Shown: one piece after another, positions 34,544 through 44,941 of the stretch
Layout: every line of letters begins with the position of its first letter
How positions within the stretch are numbered: the first letter of the stretch is position 1
The notes under the pieces: model-generated
The model's input: only the letters and a program-made list of their open reading frames with translations
Told to the model about the DNA's origin: nothing
The model's database searches: none
Translations under genes and position numbers: made by a program
Assembly (NCBI GenBank): GCA_947501625.1
Contig: CANMWN010000001.1
Coordinates: forward strand, 186,001 to 250,000
Reading direction: 5' to 3'
From: an uncultured Flavobacteriaceae bacterium
GTDB taxonomy: Bacteria; Bacteroidota; Bacteroidia; Flavobacteriales; Flavobacteriaceae
Length of the DNA stretch: 64,000 nt

Positions 34544-37500
34544 TTATCTTCTTATCAAACTAAAATTACCTCTTCTTACTATTGGATTTCCATCTGCATC
34601 ATTCATAACAACACTAAACCAGTAATCGGTCGAAGGCAATGATTCATTATTATAGAATCCGTTCCACCCTTCAGAAGTACCATCGAATCGAGTCAATAAT
34701 TTTCCAAAACGATCATAAATTGAAACTTGTGCATCAGGTTGTGATTGAATATTTACTATTTGCCAAAAATCATTCTCACCATCATTATTTGGTGTAAAGA
34801 ATTTTGGTGCTCCCATAACAACTGCTCCACTTGTAATTACTGCATCAGGCAAACAACCATTCGTATCTCTAACAGTTACAGTATAAGTTCCAGGAGCAAC
34901 ATTTTCAAACACATTTTCTGACTGAAAATTGACACCATCTATTGAATATTCAAAATCTCCAATTCCAAAATCAGTACCACTCACAATTCCTTGAGTAGTT
35001 ATCGTTATGGTATTATTATCTGAAAAATCAACAACATCAATACTAGAAATAACTGGTGCTTCAGACAAGGTCACAGTAACTGTTGCCGTAGCATCGGCAC
35101 ATGCTCCAGACCCTGAAACTGTATAAGTATATACTCCTGCGGCATCTATTGCGGGATTAAAGACTCCTGTTCCACTAGTTAAGGCAGGAGACCAAGTTCC
35201 TCCCATATCTGGTGTTCCTCCAAGTGTATCAAATAAATCTCTTGAAACATCAGTCATACAAAAGAAATCATCTGCATTTATTCCTGCATCAGGTGAACGA
35301 ATCACTGTTACTTGAACTGTTTCGCTATCTGCAACTGCACAAGGACTTGTTGGCGCAACTGTATAGGTAAAATTGTATGTTCCTGCTGCTACTCCTGTAG
35401 CATCAAAAGTATTTCCTGTTAAGCCACCTGTTCCATCGTCGTCATTCCATGTTCCGCCTGCATCTTGTCCTGTCAAGCCTGTCGTTAAATCTACACTATC
35501 CGTATCACAAATATCAGCAATCGCTACTGCGGTTCCAGCATTTGGTGCTGCTGTTACTTCTATCGAAACAGTCGTTTGTGATTGTGGACATGGTCCTAAA
35601 GCAGCAACTGTATAAGTAAAATCATAGGTTCCTGATGCCAATCCTGTAGCATCAAACATATTTCCTGTTAAACCTCCTGTTGAATCGTCATCACTCCATG
35701 TTCCGCCTGCATCTGCTCCTGTTAAACTTGTATCTAAATCCAACGCTGCATCTGTATTACATACTGCTAAGTTTGGTGTTACTGCAGTTCCAGAAGTAGG
35801 TGAGCGAACTACCGTTACTTGAACTGTTTCGCTATCTGCTACCGCACATGGACTTGTTGGTGCAACAGTATAGGTAAAATTATACGTTCCTGCCGCTACG
35901 CCTGTGGCATCAAAACTATTTCCGGTCAAGCCGCCTGTTCCATCATCATCATTCCACGTTCCGCCTGCATCTTGTCCTGTTAATCCTGTAGTTAAATCTA
36001 AAGCAGTCTCTGTATCACAAATATCAGCAATCGCTACTGCGGTTCCTGCATTTGGTGCTGCTGTTACTTCTATCGAAACTGTTGTTTGTGATTGTGGACA
36101 TGGCCCTAAAGCTGCAACTGTATACGTAAAGTCATAACTTCCTGTTGCCAATCCTGTTGGATCAAACATATTTCCTGTTAAACCTCCTGTTGAATCATCA
36201 TCTGCCCACGTTCCGCCTGCATCTTGTCCAGTTAAACTTGTGTCTAAATCTAACGCAGCATCTGTATTACACAATGTTAAGTTAGGGGAAACCGCTGTTC
36301 CTGCTGTTGGTGAACGCACAACTGTTACTTCTACTATTTGACTATCTGCAATTGCACATGGACTTGTTGGAGCAACTGTATATGTAAAGTTATATGTTCC
36401 TGCTGCTACGCCTGTGGCATCAAAACTATTTCCTGTCAATCCGCCTGTTCCATCATCATCATTCCATGTTCCGCCTGAATCTTGTCCTGTTAATCCTGTA
36501 GTTAAATCTAAAGCAGTCTCCGTATCACAAATATCTGCTATCGCTACTGCCGTTCCAGCATTTGGTGCTGCTGTTACTTCTATCGAAACAGTCGTTTGTG
36601 ATTGTGGACATGGTCCTAAAGCTGCAACTGTATACGTAAAGTCATACGTTCCTGTTGCTAATCCTGTTGGATCAAACATATTCCCTGTTAAACCTCCTGT
36701 TGAATCATCATCACTCCATGTTCCGCCTGCATCCGCTCCTGTCAAACTTGTATCTAAATCTAATGCAGCATCTGTATTACACAATACTAAGTTTGGTGTT
36801 ACTGCAGTTCCTGATTCTGGGGCGGTTACAACAGTTACTACTACATCAGCAGTAGCATTTAGAGGACATGTTCCTGTAGGTGTAACCGTATAAGTATATG
36901 TACCAGCTGGATCAACAGCTGGATCAAAAACGCCTGTTCCACTAGTCAATGCTGGAGACCAAGTTCCTCCTGCATCTGGTGTTCCACCTAAACTTGTAAA
37001 TAAATCCGCAGTAGCATCCGTAGTACAAAAATCTGCAGTACCATTTGTCCCTGCATTTGGTGCTGTATAAACTGTCACATCAACAGTAGCAGAAATATTG
37101 GCACAAACTCCAGTTCCATTTACTGTATAAGTATAAGTTCCAGCAGTATCAATTGAAGGGTCAAAAACTCCTGTTCCACTAGCTAAAGCAGGTGACCAAG
37201 TTCCTCCTGTATCAGGTGTTCCTCCTAAACTTGCAAATAAATCCGCAGAAGCATCGGTAGTACAAAATTCAACGGTACCGTTTATTCCAGCATTTGGCGC
37301 AGTATCAACTGTTACAGTAATTGTTGCTGTTGCATCAGCACAACTTCCTGTGCCTAAAACAGTGTAAGTATACATACCAGCAGTATCTACTGAAGGGTCA
37401 AAAACGCCCGTTCCACTTGTTAATGCAGGAGACCAAGTTCCTCCTGTATCTGGTGTTCCTCCTAAACTTGTAAATAAATCCGCAGTAGCATCCGTAGTAC

Positions 37501-39466
37501 AAAAATCTGCAGTTCCATTTGTTCCTGCATTTGGCGCTACATCAATTGTTACAATAACTTCCGAAGTAGCATCAGCACAAGCACCACCAGCAACAATATA
37601 CGTATATGTTCCAGCAGTATCGACCGAAGGGTCAAAAACTCCTGTTCCACTTGTTAATGCAGGTGACCAAGTTCCTCCTGTATCTGGTGTTCCACCTAAA
37701 CTTGCAAATAAGTCTGCTGAAGCATCGGTAGAACAAAAATTAATTGCTCCATTTGTTCCAGCATCTGGTGCAGTATCAATTCCTACTGTAATAGTTGCAG
37801 TAGCATCAGTTGTACAATTTCCGGCTGCTAATACTGTATATGTGTAGACACCTGCAGCATCCACTGAAGGGTCAAAAACACCTGTTCCACTTGTCAATGC
37901 AGGTGACCAAGTTCCTCCTGCATCTGGAGTCCCTCCTAAACTTGCAAATAAATCTGCTGAAGTATCGGTAGAACAAAAATCAATGGTATTATTTGTTCCA
38001 GCATTTGGTGCAGTAGTAATCGTAACAACTACTTCAGCCGTAGCGTCTGGACATCCATTTCCATCTAGAGTATATGTATATGTACCAGCAGTATCCACTG
38101 AAGGATCGAAAACACCTGTTCCACTAGTCAATGCTGGAGACCAAGTCCCTCCTGTATCTGGTGTTCCTCCTAAACTTGCAAATAAATCTGCTGAAGCATC
38201 GGTAGAACAAAAATCTATCGTTCCATTTGTTCCAGCATCAGGAACTGGATTATATGTTATATCAACTTCTTGTTGTAAGGTACAACCTCCAGAATCAGTA
38301 ACCTCCACCACATAAGTACCTGTAGTACTTACGGTTAATGAGTCACCAGTACCCAACGAAGTTGATGGGTCTGCGGCTTCATACCAATTATAACCTGTTA
38401 TAGTGACACCTCCAGTTGTTGTGGTTGTAGTATTTATTGTATAGGCTGGATCACCTACACAAAAATCTTGATCACCTCCATCAATAGCTAGCGTAAAAGG
38501 CAAATCAACTGTAACTATTACTGAATCTTCATCCTCTACTGTGTTTCCTACACAATTTATCCAAGTAACATGCGCAGTATATTCTGTAGTTTCTGTAGGA
38601 CAAACTTCATAGTCAGGGTCTGTACTCTCAACCATACCAGTAGTTTCATTTATCCATTCAAACTGATAAGTAATATCTCCTGAAATCTCTGGCGCAAAAC
38701 GCCAAGCTTCATTAGTTGCAGACCATTCTCCTGTATTTCTTCCTGGAGCAGCATAACCCTCTGTTCCTCCAATATTCTGAATTCCAATTACTGCTCTTGG
38801 GTTTGCAGCACCTCCACAAGCATTTGGTTTTTCCGTTATATATACATCAATATAGTTAGAGGTTTCGTGTAATACTATCTGTTGAGTAGTAACATCATCA
38901 TAACAACCATATAATGTACAAGATCTATACGAGATAATAAATGCTCTAAATGGCGCTGTTCCAATAACACCGTAAGTAATTTCTCCTGAGCCTCCTCTAG
39001 CTGGCTCAACATCTATATCATGATAAGCTCCAAATATTCCTCCTGAGGGTAACGCTGGACTTGGAACGGATGCAGTAAATTGCCATGGATTAAATTGACC
39101 TGCCAAAGATGTGTCAAAAGATAAATTTCCATTATCACCAATTACAATTTGATCTGAAACATTTCCAAAATAACAAAATTGAAATGGTAAAGTAATAACT
39201 GGAGAAAATTCATCATCTTCATCTATTGTTGAATCAGTCGAAACAGGAACACCTGCAAATGGAATAGATTCAACAGTATATCTAGCATTAGTAACATGTG
39301 ATTCAAGAAAATCAGCCGATAAAGTTGTACATGGACCTGAAGTACAATCTAAAGTAACATCATCACCTGCATCAACATCTCCTAAAATAAATATTTGAGA
39401 ATAACTAATATTAACAATACATAATAAAACTATAAAAAGTCCTAACCTCTTATTTATAAACCCCAT
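34544..39466 (-). CDS. Giant repetitive surface protein with type IX (type B) C-terminal sorting domain
   Basis: 1,640 residues from the ATG at 39466 (MGFINKRLG, then a signal peptide ending ISYSQ); an ATG 21 bases upstream is also open. An N-terminal globular region (about 20-330) contains a GIFGAYHDIDVEPARGGSGEITYGVIG segment and PGRNTGEWSATNEAWRF. It is followed by an Ig-like region, thirteen tandem modules of about 79-85 residues in two families (see repeat entries), and a C-terminal PKFFTPNNDGENDFW... domain ending VRRGNFSLIRR, the gliding-motility-associated/type B sorting domain. It is predicted to be exported by the type IX system to the cell surface, likely as an adhesin, with the SprF neighbour as partner. 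Confidence 0.93.
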   Translation of the reverse strand: MGFINKRLGLFIVLLCIVNISYSQIFILGDVDAGDDVTLDCTSGPCTTLSADFLESHVTNARYTVESIPFAGVPVSTDSTIDEDDEFSPVITLPFQFCYFGNVSDQIVIGDNGNLSFDTSLAGQFNPWQFTASVPSPALPSGGIFGAYHDIDVEPARGGSGEITYGVIGTAPFRAFIISYRSCTLYGCYDDVTTQQIVLHETSNYIDVYITEKPNACGGAANPRAVIGIQNIGGTEGYAAPGRNTGEWSATNEAWRFAPEISGDITYQFEWINETTGMVESTDPDYEVCPTETTEYTAHVTWINCVGNTVEDEDSVIVTVDLPFTLAIDGGDQDFCVGDPAYTINTTTTTTGGVTITGYNWYEAADPSTSLGTGDSLTVSTTGTYVVEVTDSGGCTLQQEVDITYNPVPDAGTNGTIDFCSTDASADLFASLGGTPDTGGTWSPALTSGTGVFDPSVDTAGTYTYTLDGNGCPDATAEVVVTITTAPNAGTNNTIDFCSTDTSADLFASLGGTPDAGGTWSPALTSGTGVFDPSVDAAGVYTYTVLAAGNCTTDATATITVGIDTAPDAGTNGAINFCSTDASADLFASLGGTPDTGGTWSPALTSGTGVFDPSVDTAGTYTYIVAGGACADATSEVIVTIDVAPNAGTNGTADFCTTDATADLFTSLGGTPDTGGTWSPALTSGTGVFDPSVDTAGMYTYTVLGTGSCADATATITVTVDTAPNAGINGTVEFCTTDASADLFASLGGTPDTGGTWSPALASGTGVFDPSIDTAGTYTYTVNGTGVCANISATVDVTVYTAPNAGTNGTADFCTTDATADLFTSLGGTPDAGGTWSPALTSGTGVFDPAVDPAGTYTYTVTPTGTCPLNATADVVVTVVTAPESGTAVTPNLVLCNTDAALDLDTSLTGADAGGTWSDDDSTGGLTGNMFDPTGLATGTYDFTYTVAALGPCPQSQTTVSIEVTAAPNAGTAVAIADICDTETALDLTTGLTGQDSGGTWNDDDGTGGLTGNSFDATGVAAGTYNFTYTVAPTSPCAIADSQIVEVTVVRSPTAGTAVSPNLTLCNTDAALDLDTSLTGQDAGGTWADDDSTGGLTGNMFDPTGLATGSYDFTYTVAALGPCPQSQTTVSIEVTAAPNAGTAVAIADICDTETALDLTTGLTGQDAGGTWNDDDGTGGLTGNSFDATGVAAGTYNFTYTVAPTSPCAVADSETVQVTVVRSPTSGTAVTPNLAVCNTDAALDLDTSLTGADAGGTWSDDDSTGGLTGNMFDATGLASGTYDFTYTVAALGPCPQSQTTVSIEVTAAPNAGTAVAIADICDTDSVDLTTGLTGQDAGGTWNDDDGTGGLTGNTFDATGVAAGTYNFTYTVAPTSPCAVADSETVQVTVIRSPDAGINADDFFCMTDVSRDLFDTLGGTPDMGGTWSPALTSGTGVFNPAIDAAGVYTYTVSGSGACADATATVTVTLSEAPVISSIDVVDFSDNNTITITTQGIVSGTDFGIGDFEYSIDGVNFQSENVFENVAPGTYTVTVRDTNGCLPDAVITSGAVVMGAPKFFTPNNDGENDFWQIVNIQSQPDAQVSIYDRFGKLLTRFDGTSEGWNGFYNNESLPSTDYWFSVVMNDADGNPIVRRGNFSLIRR
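35294..36820 (-). repeat. Tandem array, three 507/510-base super-repeats of type-B modules
   Basis: Six modules of 84-85 residues alternate between two forms: one with LCNTDAALDLDTSLTG and ALGPCPQSQTTVSIEVTAA, one with AIADICDTETALDLTTGLTG and APTSPCA. Each pair forms a unit of 510, 510 and 507 bases; the last has lost one codon (DTDSVDL in place of DTETALDL). The near identity of pairs points to recent duplication or gene conversion, and makes copy number likely to vary between strains. Confidence 0.92.
36821..38242 (-). repeat. Tandem array, six type-A modules of about 79 residues
   Basis: Within the giant surface protein. Each unit begins P(N/D)AGTNGT, carries FCxTDAxADLFxSLGGTP, DxGGTWSPALTSGTGVFDPS and AGTYTYTV, and ends in a beta strand such as ATITVTVDTA. 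The units are nearly identical in their first 55 residues and vary in the last 25, as expected for an Ig-like domain under exchange between copies. A seventh, more diverged unit lies apart at about 35060-35293, after the type-B array. Confidence 0.92.
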
Positions 39467-39633
39467 AATAAATAATTTTAAGTGCAATATTTTTATCTTA
39501 CTACCTAATGAAAGTTATAAAATGTAATAGTAGTGGAGATATAAAAAACACCTATACTATAAAACAAGTGAGGCTAATATTACCCTACTTATTTAATAAA
39601 CATTTATTACTTGGCTCAGTAGTTTTTTCTTTT

Positions 39634-41763
39634 TTATTTTTTTATCCCCAACTTCACCAATAATGGTTCAATTTGAGGTTCTTTTCCTCTAAATTCTTTA
39701 TACAGTTCCATACCGTCTTTTGAACCACCATCACTCAACATTTTACGATATCTCTTTGCAGTCTCGGCATCAAAAATACTTCCAGCATCCTTAAATGCTT
39801 GGAAAGCGTCGGCATCTAAAACTTCAGACCATTTGTAAGAATAGTATCCTGAAGAATATCCAACAGGACTAGAGAAAATATGGTTAAAATAACCACTTCT
39901 ATAACGTGGAATAATTTCTTCTATCAATCCTAATTGTTTCATTTTATCTGCTTCAAACTGACGAGCATCACGTTTATCAGTATCTTTCAATGTATGCCAG
40001 AACATATCTAAATATGCAGCAGCCATATACTCAACATTAGCAAAACCTTGGTTAAAACTATTGGCATCATTCATTTTCTTAATCAATGCATCTGGAATTA
40101 CTTCACCAGTTTTATAATGCTTCGCATATAATTTTAATACCTCTGGCTCACTCATCCAATTTTCCATTACTTGTGATGGAAATTCTACAAAATCACGAGG
40201 AACATTCGTTCCAGATTGTGATTGATACGTAGTATTGGAGAACAATCCATGTAATGCATGTCCAAACTCATGGAATAATGTTTCTGCTTCTCTAAATGAT
40301 AATAAAGACGGTTGATCTTCAGTAGGTCTTGGATAATTAAAGTTATTGGTAACGATAGGTGTTACAAAGTTTCCATCTACATTAGACTGTGCTCTTAATT
40401 CATTCATCCATGCACCTCCACGTTTTGAGTCACGTGCAAAAAAGTCCATATACAAAACACCTAAATGTTTGCCATCTGCTTCTAAAACTTCAAATACTTG
40501 TTGATCTTCATGCCACTTTGGAATATCTTTTAATTCTTTAAAAGTCAATCCGAATAATTTAGTTGCTAATTCAAATGCTCCGTTACGAACAGCATTGAAC
40601 TCAAAATAAGGACGCATTTCTTCTTCGTCAAAATCATAACGTTCTTTACGAACTTTCTCAACATAATGTCTCCAATCACTTCCATTAAATTCTCCTTCAA
40701 CACCATCTTTTGCCATAAACTCCTTCATGGCTTTACGTTCTTCTTTAGCCATATCTAAAACTGGCTCCCAAAGTTGGTCCATAAAGTTCATAACTGCTTC
40801 TGGTGTTTTAGCAGTTGCTGTTTCAAGAATTAAATCGGCATGTGTATCATATCCCAATAAATTTGCTTTTTCTACACGTAATGAAACCATTTCTTCAATA
40901 ATTTCTTTGTTATCGTTTTCATTATCGTTATCACCACGCATAGCGTAGGCATCAAACATAGTTTTACGCATCTCTCTATTTGGTGATGATTGTAAAAAAG
41001 GATTGATACTTGGTCGTTGAACCGTGATTGACCAACCACTATCATGGCCTCTCTTTTTTGCTTCATCGGCAGCTAATGCTACTAAACTTTCAGGTAAATT
41101 CCCTAAGTCTTTCTTATCAGTAATATGTAATTCAAAAGCGTTCGTTTCTGCCAATACATTTTTTCCAAACTTATCAGCCAACTCTGCTAAACGTGCATTG
41201 ATTGCTCTTAATCGCTCTTCTTCTTTTCCTTCCAATGCTACACCTGCTCTCACAAAACCTTTATAAGTATCTTCCAATAGTTTCTGTTGTGGTCCAGTTA
41301 ATTTTGACTTATCTGTAGTATCATAAACGGTCTTAACTCTTTTAAACAAATCTTTATTTAAATTGATATCATCGGAATGTGCAGAAAAAATTGGCGCCAT
41401 TTCACTGGCAACTTCTTTGAGAACATCATTGGTATGTGCTCCATTAACTGCATAAAATACACTCGCCACTTTATTCAAAGTTGCACCTGATAATTCTAAT
41501 GCCTCAATAGTATTTTTAAAAGTTGGTGCATCAGGATTATTAATAATTGCTGCAACTTCTTCTTTTTGTTCTTTTAGTCCAACATCAAACGCTGGCTTAT
41601 AATGTTCGTTTTGAATCTTATCAAACGGTGGAACTCCAAATTGAGTTTTCCATTCAGTCAATAAAGGATTATCGCTAGTTGTATCTGTCACTTTTTGTTC
41701 TTTAGATTGGCAAGATGCAAGTAAAACAATACATACAAGCGCAAGAATAGTATTTGGTTTCAT
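39634..41763 (-). CDS. M3-family zinc metallopeptidase, peptidyl-dipeptidase-like lipoprotein
   Basis: 709 residues. A lipoprotein signal (KPNTILALVCIVLLASC, Cys18) is followed by the long helical M3 fold. The zinc motif HEFGH is at 498-502 (AETLFHEFGHALHGLF), with the third ligand glutamate about 25 residues on (PRDFVEFPSQVMENW). The length matches Dcp and oligopeptidase A. It should cleave short peptides, and the lipid anchor places it outside the cytoplasm, unlike E. coli OpdA. It is a single gene, 147 bases from the start of the giant surface protein gene. Confidence 0.94.
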   Translation of the reverse strand: MKPNTILALVCIVLLASCQSKEQKVTDTTSDNPLLTEWKTQFGVPPFDKIQNEHYKPAFDVGLKEQKEEVAAIINNPDAPTFKNTIEALELSGATLNKVASVFYAVNGAHTNDVLKEVASEMAPIFSAHSDDINLNKDLFKRVKTVYDTTDKSKLTGPQQKLLEDTYKGFVRAGVALEGKEEERLRAINARLAELADKFGKNVLAETNAFELHITDKKDLGNLPESLVALAADEAKKRGHDSGWSITVQRPSINPFLQSSPNREMRKTMFDAYAMRGDNDNENDNKEIIEEMVSLRVEKANLLGYDTHADLILETATAKTPEAVMNFMDQLWEPVLDMAKEERKAMKEFMAKDGVEGEFNGSDWRHYVEKVRKERYDFDEEEMRPYFEFNAVRNGAFELATKLFGLTFKELKDIPKWHEDQQVFEVLEADGKHLGVLYMDFFARDSKRGGAWMNELRAQSNVDGNFVTPIVTNNFNYPRPTEDQPSLLSFREAETLFHEFGHALHGLFSNTTYQSQSGTNVPRDFVEFPSQVMENWMSEPEVLKLYAKHYKTGEVIPDALIKKMNDANSFNQGFANVEYMAAAYLDMFWHTLKDTDKRDARQFEADKMKQLGLIEEIIPRYRSGYFNHIFSSPVGYSSGYYSYKWSEVLDADAFQAFKDAGSIFDAETAKRYRKMLSDGGSKDGMELYKEFRGKEPQIEPLLVKLGIKK

Positions 41764-41898
41764 TTAAAATGATTTAACAGTTATGTAAAAAAGGATTGCA
41801 AAATAAGGTTTTTTAGGATAAAAACAGCAGAATTTAACAAATAGCTTGGTTTCTTTAATATTTTGTATTTTTAATCGAACATAACAAATAATAAACAA

Positions 41899-42270
41899 AT
41901 GAAACTAGGAGCATTCTCTGTCAGTCTTGCAGTGAAAGACATCAAAAAATCCAAAACATTTTATGAAAACTTAGGCTTTACTGTTTTTGCCGGTGATTTA
42001 AAAATGAACTATCTAATTATGAAAAATGGGAATTCATTGATTGGCTTATTTCAAGGAATGTTTGAGAACAATATTCTAACCTTTAATCCTGGATGGGACG
42101 AAAACGCCAATGAGTTAAAAGAATACGATGATGTTAGAGCGATTCAGCAACACCTGAAAGCAAACGGTATAAAACTAAATAGAGAAGCAGACTTAAATTC
42201 TACTGGTCCAGCAAGTATTGTCTTAACAGATCCTGACGGCAATCATATCTTGATAGACCAGCATATTTAG
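41899..42270 (+). CDS. VOC-superfamily (glyoxalase-like) protein
   Basis: 123 residues, one glyoxalase/bleomycin-resistance fold built of two beta-alpha-beta-beta-beta units. The first starts LGAFSVSLAVKDIKKSKTFYENLGF, the second contains AIQQHLKANGIKLNREAD and ends IVLTDPDGNHILIDQHI, where the histidine and nearby acidic residues could bind metal. A single unit acts as a dimer in this superfamily. No specific reaction can be assigned. It lies alone between the M3 peptidase and the convergent DUF5916 gene. Confidence 0.85.
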   Translation: MKLGAFSVSLAVKDIKKSKTFYENLGFTVFAGDLKMNYLIMKNGNSLIGLFQGMFENNILTFNPGWDENANELKEYDDVRAIQQHLKANGIKLNREADLNSTGPASIVLTDPDGNHILIDQHI

Positions 42271-42286
42271 TACATTAATTTTTCAA

Positions 42287-44698
42287 TTATTTATTTCTTT
42301 TTAGTTTATTCCAATCCAAAAAATAAGTCATTTTTAAGGATACGGTATTACTACTATTTTCCTTCAAAGTGTTACTCAAATTATCAAAGTATGAAGAACG
42401 TACATCGTTATTAAAAAATGTACTACCTAGTTTATATCCTATACTAATTTCACTTGCTGGTGCAAATTGCCATTTTGCCAAAAAATCAATATTAAATTGA
42501 TTAAAATTATCATCAAAATCATTTGGATTGATGTCATAATTATTCTCAACTAAACCTCCATTATCTAGTAAAGTAAATTGATCATTATAATCTACTCTAA
42601 TCCAATAATGACGGATTCTAGCATTCAAATTTAATTTTGAATTCACTGAGTAATTTAATGTTAATGAATTGTTTAATTCTTTCACATTTCGCTGTCCGAA
42701 AATAATATCATCATTTTCAAATGTGATAAAACCAGCTTTACTTGGTTGATGCTCATAACCTTGTCTAAAATAGGCAAATAAATGTTGTCCAATTCTTGCT
42801 CTAATACCATAACCTGCTATAAATTCGTTAGTGAAAATTTCGGAATTCAGGTATTTCACCAACACTAAATAACCTGAAAAAGATAAATTCTTATTTCTAT
42901 TTGTTTGGTATTCTAAAAATGCTTCTGCTTGCGATGGAATATTAACATGTCTATCTCTAACTCTTGGTTCATAAAAGTTTTGTCCTTTTGGCAAATAAGT
43001 AAAATCGGCAAAAAAACTATGTTGTTTCTTTTTAAATGTTCCGTTAGTTCCAAGTTTAATATACGTTTGCTCATGTTTCATTAAACTATGATAATAACGT
43101 CTTTGAAAATCAACAAAAAATTGATATCGAGAGAACTTCTTTTTTGGATTATTTTCAGTAAACCTTATATCTCCTCTAAAACGCATTTGATTGTTTCTAG
43201 TTAAGAAACCAAAATCGTTATTATCAAACTTATCGTCAACCAATTTAAATGAAACTCCTCCTGTCCATTTTCCACTTACTTTACCTGCATAGGCAAAATA
43301 ATCATGTCCAAATTCATCATCGGCATTTGAAAAGTATTTTTGAGAAACTCCTTTTCTAAAACGCATTGCATAGGTTCTTTTTTTATTATACCATCGATAA
43401 GCAAGTGCTGTTATATTCGCATCATAATCACTGCCATTCCTTAAAACGGAATTATTTACAAATGTTATCGAAGAATTATTTTTTAATGCTTTATCTAAAA
43501 CCAAAGCATTATAATTTGTCAACGGATTGGTCACAACTTTTCTTGTTTCTCCCGTAACCTCATTTTTCACTACAGCTTCACTTTTTGCTGTAATTCCGTT
43601 TAGTACTCCTATTGACAATCCACTAGATGATTTTCCGGTAAACTTTATCAAGTTTAAAATATTAGAGGAAATCGGATTTTCTTCAATAACCTCGTTTTCA
43701 GAAAGTTCAATGTTATTAATATTAATAGGTCTCCCACCAATACGTCTAGTATATAAATAACCTGATTTATCAAAAATTTCGGTTCCTTCAACAAAAAATT
43801 GACGGTTTTCATTAAACCTAACTTCAAATGGTGATAGATTAAAAATCTGATCATCACTTGGTGCTTGGCTAAAATCTGGAATAAGTGACATATCTAATGT
43901 ATAGGCATTTTTATGTACATATTTTAAGTCCAAACCTCCATTAAAAGTTGTATTACTTTCTCCTGAAGGGCTTTTTTCATTTACCAATGACACAAAAGGA
44001 TACAACGATAAATTTAATGGCGGATTAATCCCATTCAATCCTTTTAAGTTACCAAACTGATTCAAATATCCATCTATTTCTGGCTTTATAGGGCTCCAAT
44101 AAGAAGTCTCATTAAATTTTGAAGAAAAACGCTGAAAGTTGACTTTGAAATTACTTAAGTTTTCTTTAGGAAAACGAATACTATTGAATGGAATTTTCAT
44201 TTCAACTACCCATTTGTCATCATAAATTTTAACGTCACTTTCCCAAACCACATTAAAATTACTATCCTCTCCAAATGCTGTAAGTTTCCCATCATACTGA
44301 ACATTTGCCGCAGTTACTGAAAAATCATATCCTTCGCGAGCTTCACCAAAAGGATCCATTTGAAAGCCAAAAAAATCTGAATTCCCAATATCATCTCTTG
44401 CAGTAAGTTGTTTATTAATTTCATCTCTATTCTCAATATGAAAAACAGCCATGACATATAAATAGTTTTGGTCATGTAAAATTGCAATTTCAGATTTCCT
44501 ATTTGAAGGTTTGCCATTTTCAGGTTCATTCTGAATAAAATTACCTTCCTGTAAATTATCATTCCACACTTCTTCTATCTCACCATCTATTTTTATAGTT
44601 TCTGTAATTGAATGAATAGTTATTGAGTTTTGTGATTGTAGGCTTACAAATCCGAAGAGAATAAATAATGTGCTGACGCTTTTGATAAATGAATTCAT
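42287..44698 (-). CDS. DUF5916 outer membrane protein with CBM9-like N-terminal domain
   Basis: 803 residues. A signal peptide (to about residue 22, LQSQ) is followed by a CBM9-like beta-sandwich (about 25-225): ETIKIDGEIEEVW, SEIAILHDQNYLYVMAVFH, and a central WVVEMKIPFNSIRFPK. The remaining 570 residues are a DUF5916 region of amphipathic beta strands, with PFEVRFNENRQFFVEGTEIFDKSGYLYTRRIGG as the family signature, ending in an aromatic strand pattern typical of an outer membrane barrel. Such proteins are common in Bacteroidetes. Their substrate is unknown. It is divergent from the two-component operon at 44942. Confidence 0.88.
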   Translation of the reverse strand: MNSFIKSVSTLFILFGFVSLQSQNSITIHSITETIKIDGEIEEVWNDNLQEGNFIQNEPENGKPSNRKSEIAILHDQNYLYVMAVFHIENRDEINKQLTARDDIGNSDFFGFQMDPFGEAREGYDFSVTAANVQYDGKLTAFGEDSNFNVVWESDVKIYDDKWVVEMKIPFNSIRFPKENLSNFKVNFQRFSSKFNETSYWSPIKPEIDGYLNQFGNLKGLNGINPPLNLSLYPFVSLVNEKSPSGESNTTFNGGLDLKYVHKNAYTLDMSLIPDFSQAPSDDQIFNLSPFEVRFNENRQFFVEGTEIFDKSGYLYTRRIGGRPININNIELSENEVIEENPISSNILNLIKFTGKSSSGLSIGVLNGITAKSEAVVKNEVTGETRKVVTNPLTNYNALVLDKALKNNSSITFVNNSVLRNGSDYDANITALAYRWYNKKRTYAMRFRKGVSQKYFSNADDEFGHDYFAYAGKVSGKWTGGVSFKLVDDKFDNNDFGFLTRNNQMRFRGDIRFTENNPKKKFSRYQFFVDFQRRYYHSLMKHEQTYIKLGTNGTFKKKQHSFFADFTYLPKGQNFYEPRVRDRHVNIPSQAEAFLEYQTNRNKNLSFSGYLVLVKYLNSEIFTNEFIAGYGIRARIGQHLFAYFRQGYEHQPSKAGFITFENDDIIFGQRNVKELNNSLTLNYSVNSKLNLNARIRHYWIRVDYNDQFTLLDNGGLVENNYDINPNDFDDNFNQFNIDFLAKWQFAPASEISIGYKLGSTFFNNDVRSSYFDNLSNTLKENSSNTVSLKMTYFLDWNKLKRNK

Positions 44699-44914
44699 GA
44701 TTAATTGTTTAATAATTTCGACAACAAAGATGAAGCAGCAAAACAGATAAACAGGTTAAGCGGAAGTTAAAGAGAGGTTAATGTACTTTACACACAATTA
44801 CCAATTACATTAACATAAATCAATGAACTTAGGAATGTCCTACTGTTATAAAAAAATTAACGTTAATAGAAGGTTAACGAATCCATTTTATATAGTTTCA
44901 ACAAACATATTCCC

Positions 44915-44922
44915 TACTTTTG
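44915..44922 (+). promoter_or_regulatory. Bacteroidetes -7 box for the two-component operon
   Basis: TACTTTTG, an exact TAnnTTTG match, lies 20 bases before the ATG at 44942. The -33 element is unclear. Confidence 0.6.
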
Positions 44923-44941
44923 AAACATGTAATCAACAAAC

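Noticed and set aside
35373-36893. Plus-strand open frames up to 159 codons opposite the giant surface protein
   Set aside because: They repeat with the same 510-base period as the modules on the other strand and have no start context; they are shadows of the repeat array.
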